Part shown: positions 37,401 to 64,000 of the stretch, in pieces
Layout of the letters: every line of letters begins with the position of its first letter
How positions within the stretch are numbered: the first letter of the stretch is position 1
From: Colius striatus
Taxonomy: Eukaryota; Chordata; Aves; Coliiformes; Coliidae
Assembly (NCBI RefSeq): GCF_028858725.1
Contig: NC_084761.1
Coordinates: 25,264,501 to 25,328,500 of the forward strand
Reading direction: 5' to 3'
DNA length: 64,000 nt
Translations under genes and position numbers: made by a program
Notes under the pieces: generated by a model
Seen by the model: the letters and a program-made list of their open reading frames with translations, nothing else
The model's database searches: none
Told to the model about the DNA's origin: nothing

Positions 37401-39893
37401 TAGGTTTAGATGACAGATGAGACTGAGTTTGATTTAAGTGCCAGTAGGGAAGCAAATGTTTAAGCTCCATTTACTTCAGTTTAAACAGATCAGAAACAAA
37501 CAACAGTAAGTCTAAGATCAGTAAGTTGTATTTCCATAATCCTCCTTTCCAACTTCCGTTCAGTGCATGGCACAATCAACTTCATCACAAGAAACCAGTA
37601 TTGTCTTCACAGCAGTGCTCACAGTATCGTATTTCCCCATTTCTAGCAAGCTTTAATTTAGTGGCTGTAGCCATAACTAATGTTTAGATGCATATACCAA
37701 CCTCAAGTTTCTCCCCCTTCAGCTGTATGCAAATACAAAGAGAGAAAGCAGCTCACCTCCATTTCCCTAAGGTACGTATGGATATCGCCGATATAGTCTG
37801 GCACGTTATTAACATTTGGTGTTTTCTCTTCTGTTTCTGAGGTTATTGAAATATCCATAATACTTGGAGAATCTAAGCAGAAGGTAATAGCCATGTTAAA
37901 ACAGGCACCACCAGACCACTCCCTTGCAACATGGGGAACTACCCTGCCCCATAGGATGTGGAAGGCATCTGCACAGGACTGCTGGCTCTCCTGTCCCCTA
38001 GGCAAGCAGAGGGCAGACTTACTCAACTAGACTGGGAGTTGAGCAGGCTCCAGGGAAGCCAAAATATTACTGCACTTTCTCTTCTTCCTCATAAGAATAC
38101 TCTTTTGCAGTTATGTAGTGCAGTTACGTAACTACATATGTTACTTTGTTACATAGGTATGAATTTTGTAAGCTTACCTATTGTGGCTTCAAACAGGGCT
38201 GGAGGACCAGAGGTTTTTAGAGTGCAGATGGGGACCATGATGAAATCAGCCCTCAGATACTCATGCATGCATTACTGAAGATGGATCTGACAATTCCCCA
38301 TTTCTTATGTACTGGGAAGAGCTCAAAACAGTTGCACTAGCACAAGCTTATTAAGTCCAAGGATATGCCCAAGTCTCTTTCTGAATCTATAGTAGTGACA
38401 AAGGGCTGCTCTTGTCTGCAATATGGTTTCTCTCCTGAGGAACCAATAATTTAGGTTTAAAGCATGGAAACCATCTACATACAGCAGGGGATAAGCTCCT
38501 ACTATGAGAAATATACTGCAGTGCTGGAACATGTCCAAACAAGGGCAACAAAGCTGGTAAAGGGTCTAGAGTACAACAGCTAAGAGAACTGAGGCTGTTT
38601 AGTCTGGAGAAGGTTGAGGAGAGACCTTACCAGCTCCTTCAGGAGCTTGTACCAGGGCGGGTGTTGGTCCCTTCTCCAAAGTAATGAACGATAGGCCAAA
38701 AGAAAATGGCCTCGGGGTGCACCATGGGAGGTTTAGATTGGACACAGAGGGAAAACTTCCTCACTGAAAAGGTTGTTAAAACACTGGAACAGGCTGCCCA
38801 AGGATGTGGGAGAATCACTGTTCCTAGAGACATTTAAAAAAAGACGTATAGATGAACTGCTTAGGGATGTGTTTTAGTGGTGAGCTTGGCAGTGTTAGGT
38901 TAATGATTGGCCTTGATCATCTTAAAAGTCTTTTCCAATCTACACATTTCTATGATTCAATAAGTATAGAGGTTCAATCAATGAGTAGCACAGAAGCATT
39001 GAAAAGCTGTTGTATCAAAGCGGCAGGCTCAAAGGAACCAACAATAGACTCATCATTCAGTTTTAACAACTGAATAAGTAACTGCTGAGTGGAACCAAAT
39101 CAGTTTATAGCCCAAATACCTTCAGGATCTACAATTTTTCCCTATATGGCTCTAGAAATTGTCCCCCAGGTAACTCCTCAGTATAACCCCTCTCACCTCC
39201 CTGCTTCCTAGGGGAAGGGCCCGGCAGCCCCAGGCGCTGTGCGGGGCTATTACGGAGGATGCAGGTGGGACAGGGCCCACAAAATCCCACCATGAACACG
39301 GGGCAACCCCGCTCTTCCGCTGGGCACGCGGCTCGGCGAGCGGGGGCACCGGGCGAGCCTCAGGATACTCAGGGGCTACGGAGGGACTGAGAGGGTGTCA
39401 CGTACCGAAGCTCAGCTCCATAGCATTGCCCAAAGGCGCCAAGGGCCGCCGCTCTCCCAGGGCGCAGACGGCCGCACGCAGCCCCAGCGCGGCCTCCTCT
39501 TTCTGGATCGCCGTGCTGCCCCGCCGCCGCTGCTCCCCGTCCGGCTCGTCCACATGGATGGTGAAGGCCTGCTGCCCGCCGACCGGCCGTCCCGCGGCCG
39601 CGCCATGGCCCTCAGCGCCGCACCGCGCCGCCTGAGGGGAGGGAGAGCGACTCGTCAGCGCCGCCGAGAGCCTGGCCCCGCCGCTGTCACCCGCTGCTGA
39701 CAGCTCCCACCACCCCAAGATGGCGCCTGATCCCCCCCCGCCGCCACCCCCCGCTCACCTGCAGCGAGACCCCAGCCCGCTGCTGCGCGCCCCGCAGCAG
39801 CCCCAGCGCCACGCGGGTGCCGCCGCCGCCGGCACCCAGCGCCGCCTTGCTGCCCGGGGGGACGTTCTCCTGGTTCTCCTGCTCCGCCAACAT
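34426..39893 (-). CDS. CCNA2: Cyclin A2
   Basis: Coding exons in reading order: 39893-39759, 39631-39406, 37872-37757, 37397-37174, 36647-36443, 35653-35540, 35059-34926, 34477-34426. Eight exons, 401 codons, all phases closing. The start [13 protein letters not shown] matches chicken cyclin A2. R27-L30 in [10 protein letters not shown] is the destruction-box core, and [10 protein letters not shown] is the conserved N-terminal block. The cyclin box includes MRAILVDWL (179-187), the hydrophobic patch that recruits RxL substrates, then [20 protein letters not shown] and [19 protein letters not shown]. The protein activates CDK2 in S phase and CDK1 before mitosis, in the nucleus. The C-terminus reads PPETLNLL, one residue longer than the usual ...LNL end. 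The N-terminal part is about 30 residues shorter than human, as in chicken. Intron 2 holds an old antisense CR1. Confidence 0.98.
38524..38958 (+). repeat. Old CR1 LINE fragment in CCNA2 intron 2
   Basis: Recognisable CR1 blocks in order: GGAACATGTCCAAACAAGGG, AAGCTGGTAAAGGGTCTAGAG, GAGGCTGTTTAGTCTGGAGA, ACTGGAACAGGCTGCCCAAG, then a degenerate 3'UTR ending TTTCTATGATTC. It differs markedly from the other CR1 copies in the window (different subfamily, with GGCCTTGATCATCTTAAAAG in place of the usual 3'UTR) and is more diverged, so older. Inserted antisense to CCNA2. Confidence 0.88.
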
Positions 39894-40350
39894 GGTCGCG
39901 GCCGCGGGTGGCGCCGCCGGAGAACGGAGACGGCCGGGAGGAACGGGGAGAGGCTCAGCCGGACGGGCGATGGCCGCCACTCGCACCGGCGGCCGCCCAG
40001 TCTCCCGCCGCGGCGCGGCTCTCGCCGTTCAAGTAGCCCGCGACTATTGAATCGGCCAATGAGAGGGCGCGGGGCCGCGGCGCGTCACGCGGCCTACGGG
40101 CGGCGGCAGGGACCAAAGCGGATGCGGCGGGGCGGAGCCCGGGCCGGGGGCGGCTCCTGGCGAGCGGGAGGCCGCGCGGGGCGGCGCTCCCCTGAGGGGC
40201 GGCGGCGGGAGCCTGCGGCGGGGGCTGAGACGGAGCGGTCTGCCCCGGGAGCGCGGCCTGGCCCCGGCCCTGGTCCCTTAGCCACAGCGTGCCAACCGCA
40301 TGGCTTCGGCTGCTGCAGCCCAGGGCCCCTCAGCGGCGCTGGCCCTGCGG
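39390..40350. promoter_or_regulatory. CpG island over CCNA2 promoter and first exons
   Basis: CpG-dense stretch covering CCNA2 coding exons 1 and 2 and about 450 bp upstream. The specific cell-cycle elements are listed separately. Long open frames on the + strand (for example 39720-40412) come from base composition. Confidence 0.75.
40028..40060 (-). promoter_or_regulatory. CCAAT-CDE-CHR cell-cycle module of CCNA2
   Basis: On the minus strand, reading toward CCNA2: an inverted CCAAT box ATTGG (40060-40056), then the CDE TAGTCGCGGG (40046-40037), four bases, and the CHR TTGAA (40032-40028), 135 bp from the ATG. The human CCNA2 promoter, as I recall it, has TAGTCGCGGGATACTTGAA with ATTGG the same distance away, so this copy differs by one base between ATTGG-proximal CDE and CHR. 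In mammals the module is bound by NF-Y at CCAAT and by DREAM/MuvB at CDE/CHR, giving repression in G0/G1 and release in S/G2. A TGACGC half-CRE lies farther upstream near 40085. Confidence 0.88.
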
Positions 40351-40545
40351 ACGGAGGGCAGGCGGGAAAGGCTTTGGCCTTTCCCCGCAGGAAAATGTGG
40401 TTTTCCTGCTAAGGGAGTACGCTTTTCGTATTTTACAGCACGTGTGAGGAAACCCACAAGGTGGGTCATCTGTTCTCTTGAAACACTTGAGAGAAGTAAG
40501 ATGGTGTTCAGAAATGATGCAGAGACCAGGTACAAGCAGAGGAAG

Positions 40546-40551
40546 TTTATT
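40546..40551 (-). terminator. Poly(A) signal of BBS7
   Basis: TTTATT on the + strand, i.e. AATAAA on the minus strand, about 505 nt after the BBS7 stop. It is followed, in the direction of transcription, by the CCNA2 CpG island about 200 bp on. No better hexamer is seen between it and the stop. Confidence 0.65.
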
Positions 40552-41056
40552 GCCATCCCCTCGTGACAAGCTTGAACATGTAGCTTTAACAGTTGCTGTT
40601 TTCAGGCCAAAATTCAAGAAGAGATCTCCTCTTCCTAGCCCCCAGGCCTGGTGAGGTTGCAATACTGATTTCTTGGAGCAGCAGCATGATTTAACACACA
40701 TTTCTTCTCAATCTGGCCAAGTCTCTGAGAAGCAGTGTCTTCATACATTGTCACAATTGGAGAACAGATCACTGCAGGGAGTCTTGACAGCATGAAAAAC
40801 ATTTTTTGCAAAAAGGTTGTTTGGTATTTCCATCTGGTTCTACATTTTCTTCAGCTGTGCAGTATATTATGCACATCAAAACTCTGTAGCCATTAACATA
40901 CACAATAGTCTGTGAACTAAACTTAACTGCTGTATTAAATGTGGTAATAAATGTGGGTAAAACCTAACAGCTGACAGTATAACAGCAGAGTAAAAGTGTT
41001 CTTAAAAATATTGAACTGCCTTAGTTTAAAAGAACAATTGTTCTGCTTTTTCCTTG

Positions 41057-59669
<18,613 letters not shown>

Positions 59670-59720
59670 GTCGCCGGTGGGGAGCGGATCCCGCCCGCCT
59701 CCGGCGCTCCCACAGCTCAC

Positions 59721-59734
59721 GTTACCGCGGCAAC
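59721..59734 (-). promoter_or_regulatory. X-box (RFX site) of BBS7
   Basis: GTTACCGCGGCAAC (minus strand GTTGCCGCGGTAAC) fits the RFX X-box pattern GTNNCC-N2-RRNAAC with both half-sites intact. It lies 52-65 bp upstream of the BBS7 ATG. X-boxes bound by RFX factors close to the start are a hallmark of ciliary genes, including BBS genes, so the motif fits the gene's function. Confidence 0.82.
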
Positions 59735-60140
59735 CTCGCCAGCGAAACGACAGCGCCCCGAGGCGCCTTCCCATTGGCTAGACCTGACGGCGAGGGGGCG
59801 GGGCCTCAACAAAATACACGCTGTGATTGGACTGTGTGAGCCGGAGGGGGCGGGGCCCGGGCTGAGCCCGAGCAGCAGACAGGGCCCTGCTGGGAGACGG
59901 CAGCCGGGGGGCTGCTCCCGGCCCGGCCCGGCCCGGCTCGACCCGACCCGATCCGTGGTGGGCGGGAGCAGGGCCGGTGTCGCAGCCCGTTCCGTGTCCC
60001 AGCCCGGCCCAGGCAGTTGGAATCGGTGCAAAACGCAGCAGGGCCGGGCCCCAGGGAACTGGGACGGTACGAAGTGTCGGCGGCTGAGACGGCTGTGCCA
60101 AAGCGGCGGGACGACAAGGTGGAACGTAAAGTAGGAATAT

Positions 60141-60146
60141 TTTATT
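60141..60146 (-). terminator. Candidate poly(A) signal of TRPC3
   Basis: TTTATT on the + strand, i.e. AATAAA on the minus strand, about 780 nt after the TRPC3 stop. It is the only canonical minus-strand hexamer I found between the stop and the BBS7 island, and lies about 470 bp from the BBS7 ATG. Confidence 0.5.
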
Positions 60147-60927
60147 TGACAACGAAGCGTGGGAGGCAGGATTTAGGACAGAGTAACAAAATACCTGGTC
60201 GGGGCGGAGGCTGAGTGTTTTTTAAAAAAGTCCTTTTTTCCACACAAAGAAGAGCTTTGGATTGAGTTCAGAGGACGTGCCCCTGGTGCTGTTTGCGTTT
60301 TTTCTTAAAAAAACATTCTATTCCTTCTTCTTGAAAGTACATGAATTAAGGAAGAGGAGTTGTGGGTACGTGTATATACATACATGTTAAACAGCGCTAC
60401 TACATTCAACACTTACCTGATTTTTCTTAGTTCCTTGTCATCTTAGCGTGAGTTCGCAGCCTATAGGCATACTAGCATCACTAACAAAGAACCAAGATTG
60501 CAAGTAGTCCTCCACAGATCTCTAGTTGATTTATAGCATTACGAAAAATCCTATCTGTACCCAGCTGCTGCGAGAACACAGTACTATGCCCTATCTCTTA
60601 CTTTTTTTCTTGTAATTTAGTGCAAAGAATTCTCAATATGTGTTCACAAACCTCTTAAAAATACCAGCAGTTGATACCGTTACACCTTTTCAATGCATAA
60701 ATGCAAACAAAAAATTAGGATAGTTCTTGCTTTTAGACAATTAAAATGGAGACAGCAGGTTTTTTGTGGTGAATTAATAAAATTTCCTAAGACTAAATTC
60801 CAGAGAAGCTGTACATAAAGTTATTTAGTGCTAAAAATCTACAATACATTTTTCAAGTATAAGATACTGAAATATTATTGCCAATAAATAGTTGTGCTGT
60901 AGTCAAAGCCATGGTTCCTTTGTTGAG

Positions 60928-61070
60928 TCATTCACATCTCAGCATATTGGGATTTAGTTTCTCACTGAGTTTATGTATTAAAATGGCTAACTCTTCTGTT
61001 GCTTGGGATTTATCCTCCAAAAGTTCGTAGCGAAGACTGGAGATATCCTGTTTGATTTCCTTTAGTTCAC
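60928..61070 (-). CDS. TRPC3: TRPC3, last coding exon only (partial)
   Basis: After an acceptor ...ATACAG the exon reads, on the minus strand, (G)[19 protein letters not shown], then [19 protein letters not shown] and NPNMLRCE followed by TGA at 60930-60928. This is the C-terminal end of human TRPC3 with, from memory, only Asn for Ser before MLRCE. It is 46 codons plus two bases completing a glycine codon from the preceding exon. TRPC3 is a diacylglycerol-gated, calcium-permeable cation channel of the plasma membrane; this segment is the C-terminal coiled-coil helix that holds the tetramer together. The rest of the gene lies right of the window, transcribed leftward. It would be read as non-coding if only longer open frames were considered. 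Confidence 0.93.
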
Positions 61071-62289
61071 CTGTATTAATCATTGAAAGAAAAACTTGTT
61101 AACCACGTTTAACGCTCATTCAGTATGGTTAAGTCACATGAGTGAGTATTTCAGATTATTATGTCAAAATGTTCATGAGACTTGCAACAGTGCTTTACCT
61201 CTTCTTCATTGTCAACCAGATGTGTGTCTACAGCCCTGAATAGCACCAAAGGTATTTCAATTGGCCATTGAATTCTAGTGTTGTGCTCCACATGTATACA
61301 GAATATCACAGATTCAAAAAATCACTTTACATAGGTTAATGAATTAATCACAGCAACACTGCTGAACAGCTGGTAAATATTAGTAACTCCCCCCCCCCTT
61401 TTAGAAAGAAAAGGCTAAGAGATTTTTTCAGAAGTGATGTGCCGAGATAACACAGGAAAAGTGTGGCAGAGCTGGCAATAAAACTCACAGCTTCTGAGTC
61501 TCTCTCCTCTTCCTTACCAATATCCTTGGAATTAGAAAAAGTCAACCAATTTAAAATGATGTTACAATTTGACACAAGTACAAAAAACGCATTTAAGAAA
61601 AACAGTTGTCAAGGCCAGGCTCACAACAAGCAACAGCATGTTTTCCCACACAGGATATTAATCTCCAAGGCAAACGCTTTTTAAAATCTCCAGATACCAT
61701 TCTTGCAGCAACTGTGAGGTATCTGAATTCTTGCATGGTAGCCATCACCAGAAATGATTTGTCACATGTGAAATAAAAGGCTATGAAACAGTACCTAAAC
61801 TCTCTGGTGATGCAAAACGGAAAAACCCCTAGAGTTATGTTTAAAATAGCTGCTGTATATAAGAATGCAGAAGTTTTGAATATTTAGAATAAAGCAGACT
61901 GCAAAAATTATGTCTTCAAAGGCTGGCTCTGTACTTAGGCTATCAATGAGATGGGCACGACATGAAGAGCACTGTCTTTGCTATGCAGCTAAAGACTGAG
62001 GTTCAAGAGCTAGCTAACTTTCCTATGTGAAAATTGGTGATGAAGCAAGAACCACGAATCATGACTCTCCACATCCTCTTGCTTATCTAAACATGTACAT
62101 GTCAATACCAAACAGGCATCAGGGAACTGGAAGGACTTGTACACCCCTGGTGCTGTTGGCGAGAAGAGTCATTGCATCAGTCACTGGGTAGATTATTTCC
62201 CCCATCATAGAGCAGGAACAGGAAGAAAGCAATGGGAATTCAGGAGAGGGGCACACTGAAAGGCAGACACTTTAGGAGCTTCTTTGCTT
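61071..62289. other. TRPC3 last intron, left part
   Basis: No exon recognised. The preceding TRPC3 exon (the PTRYQQIMKRLIKRY region in human) was looked for on the minus strand and not found, so the intron extends through the CR1 copy and probably beyond the window. A MIR-like relic lies inside and is listed separately. Confidence 0.5.
61395..61515 (+). repeat. MIR-like SINE relic in TRPC3 intron
   Basis: Follows the MIR core and 3' half: AGAAAAGGCTAAGAGA, ATAACACAGGAAAAGTGTGG, CAGAGCTGGCAATAAAACTC, CAGCTTCTGAGTCTC. These match the MIR blocks for the tract before 'cacacagctagtaagtggcagagctggga', 'attcgaacccag' and 'tctgactc'. Family assignment is by eye and tentative. Confidence 0.5.
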
Positions 62290-63245
62290 CTCTCACTCAT
62301 GAACTTCTGGGGCCAGTCTTGTTCAACATCTTCATCAATGACCTGGATGAGGGGACAGAGTCTACCCTCCGCAAGTCAGCTGATGACACCAAACTGGGAG
62401 GACTGGCTGATTCCCCAGAGGCTGTGCTGCCATTCAGCAGGATCTCGACCGGCTTGAGAGTTGGGCAGAGAGGAACCTCATGAGGTTCAACAAGGACAAG
62501 TGCACAGTCCTGCATCTGGGAAGGAACAACCCCATGCACCAGGACAGGCTGGGGATTGACCTGCTGGAGAGCAGCTCTGCAGAGAGAGACCTGGGAGTCC
62601 TGATTGATAATAAACTAACCATGAGCCAGCAATGTGCCCCCATGGCCAAGAAGGCCAATGGCATCCTGATGAGTGTGGCCAGCAGGTCAAGGGAAGTTCT
62701 GCTCCCCCTCTACTCTGCCCTGGTGAGGCCTCATCTGGAGTCCTGTGTCCAGTTCTGGGGTCTTCAGCTCAAGAGGGACAGAGAACTTCTGGAGAGAGTC
62801 CAGTGCAGGGCTGCCAAGATGATCAGGGGACTGGAACATCTTTCATATGAGGAAAGGCTCCAGGAACTGGGGCTACTTAGTCTAGAGAAGAGGAGACTGA
62901 GGGGAGATCTTATTAACATTTACAAATATCTAAAGGGTCAGGAGGTTAGGACATCCCTTTTTTCTATTGTATCTAGCAACAGGTCAAGTGGTAATGGGAT
63001 GAAGCTGGAACACAAAAAGTTCCACTTAAATATAAGAAAAAATATTTTACTATGAGAGTGACGGAGCAGTGGAACAGGTTGCCCAGGGGGGTTGTGGAGT
63101 CTCCTTCCTTGGAGGTCTTCAAGACCTGCCTGGACATGTTCCTATGTGACCTGATCTAGGTGAACCTGCTTCTGCAGGGGGTTTGGACTAGATGATCTCT
63201 AAAGGTCCCTTCCAATCCCTACCATTCTATGATGATTCTATGAAC
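62290..63245 (+). repeat. CR1 LINE, longest copy in window
   Basis: Begins inside the reverse transcriptase with [20 protein letters not shown] and SADDTKLGG (62376-62387 encodes S-A-D-D, where active CR1 has F-A-D-D). It continues through [59 protein letters not shown] and [18 protein letters not shown]. The frame then breaks, and a 3'UTR and a short ATTCTATGATGATTCTATG tail follow. Over the part shared with 10608-11494 the two copies are nearly identical, apart from a short deletion here in the [10 protein letters not shown] region. 5'-truncated and dead. Confidence 0.95.
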
Positions 63246-64000
63246 TCACATCTGTACAGCACATAGGAATGAGTCAGAGTACAATGCTGCCTTTTGAAGG
63301 CACAGAGTGGGATTTGATTTCCATCTTCTTTCCTGCTCCCTACTTGTTGCAGGGAGTAACTAACAAACAAAATGAAAGCTATGTTTCCTCAGCTGAGAGA
63401 GCAGCCCATTCAGACCCCTCACATCATATAAGCACACATCCATCTGCCTGATGCTCCCACACTCGTAAAAGCTGTTCTGATCCCACGTTGTTCATCACTG
63501 CATACAAGCTGGAGAGGACAAGGCTGCTCTGAAAGTGTCCTTGGGTAAGTATTCCCAGTGCGCTGAAACCAACTAAACTATCCCAGACCAGAACTGCTTA
63601 TGCTAAGTAGGTATATCTTTCTGCTGGTGGTCACACAGATTTCTTACTGGCTGAATTATACAAGAATAAAAACATTTCCAAGAGCAGAACCAGCCCTAGA
63701 AGGGACAATCTATTACATAATAATCTTTTAGCTGGAGAGCAGAGTAAACATTCCCCATATTGCATGTACCCCTATTATTTCGCTTGAGGGCCTCTCCAGA
63801 GCTAAGAGATTCCTTTTTGATCTGTACACCTGTGTTTCATTCCTGGAAGGCTGGAGAAAGGAGCACAGCATTCATCTTATTCCCATTCCAGTGGGGAGTC
63901 AGGGTGCACGCCTGGAGCACACACCTCTCCCTGCTACCAGGGAAGTTTCACGCTCACAACAGACACCACGTGCAGGTCCATTGTTTCTCAAAATCTCTCT
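63246..64000. other. TRPC3 intron, right part
   Basis: No exon, RNA gene or repeat recognised up to the window edge. Confidence 0.4.

Noticed and set aside
39720-40412. 230-codon open frame on the + strand
   Set aside because: Antisense to CCNA2 exon 1 and its promoter module; Arg/Pro/Gly-rich, no recognisable family, best explained by base composition.

Overview
The window is vertebrate nuclear DNA, almost certainly from a bird. Genes are split by GT-AG introns, CpG islands mark the gene starts, and the main interspersed repeats are chicken-repeat-1 (CR1) LINE 3' ends closing in the avian ATTCTATG-type tail, plus avian-type solo LTRs. Five host genes could be read by rebuilding exons from both strands and comparing them with remembered human and chicken proteins. 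In + coordinates they are SMIM43/TMEM155 (-), EXOSC9 (+), CCNA2 (-), BBS7 (-) and the last coding exon of TRPC3 (-). This is the gene order and orientation of the human 4q27 block, so the segment is conserved synteny.

Layout. 1-18 kb: gene-poor, with a MIR-like SINE relic, two ~1 kb solo LTRs in opposite orientation (4545-5541 and 12862-13852), a smaller LTR piece near 7.3-7.6 kb and a CR1 copy at 10.6-11.5 kb. 18.0-18.7 kb: CpG island with the one-exon SMIM43 reading frame. 18.7-25.1 kb: intergenic, nothing recognised. 25.1-31.0 kb: EXOSC9, 12 coding exons, 442 codons, behind a CpG island with a GC-rich minisatellite and a palindromic CRE. 31.0-34.4 kb: convergent interval holding the CCNA2 3'UTR. 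34.4-40.1 kb: CCNA2, 8 coding exons, 401 codons, with a textbook CCAAT/CDE/CHR cell-cycle promoter. 40.5-59.8 kb: BBS7, 19 coding exons, 716 codons, with an RFX-type X-box just upstream. 60.1-61.07 kb: TRPC3 terminal exon and 3'UTR. 61.1-64 kb: TRPC3 intron with a MIR-like relic and a ~950 bp CR1.

All exon phases in EXOSC9, CCNA2 and BBS7 close without frameshift or internal stop, so all three look functional. CCNA2, BBS7 and TRPC3 lie head-to-tail on the minus strand with very short gaps (BBS7 poly(A) signal to CCNA2 promoter about 0.5 kb; TRPC3 poly(A) signal to BBS7 ATG about 0.5 kb). The genes do not form one pathway: RNA exosome core, S/M cyclin, BBSome subunit, cation channel and a membrane micropeptide.

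I found no undescribed system. The points most worth a second look are the promoter motifs, the CTG-encoded leucine helix of SMIM43, the EXOSC9 promoter minisatellite, the AAGGG repeat in a BBS7 intron, and the solo-LTR pair whose ends and flanking duplications can be placed to the base.
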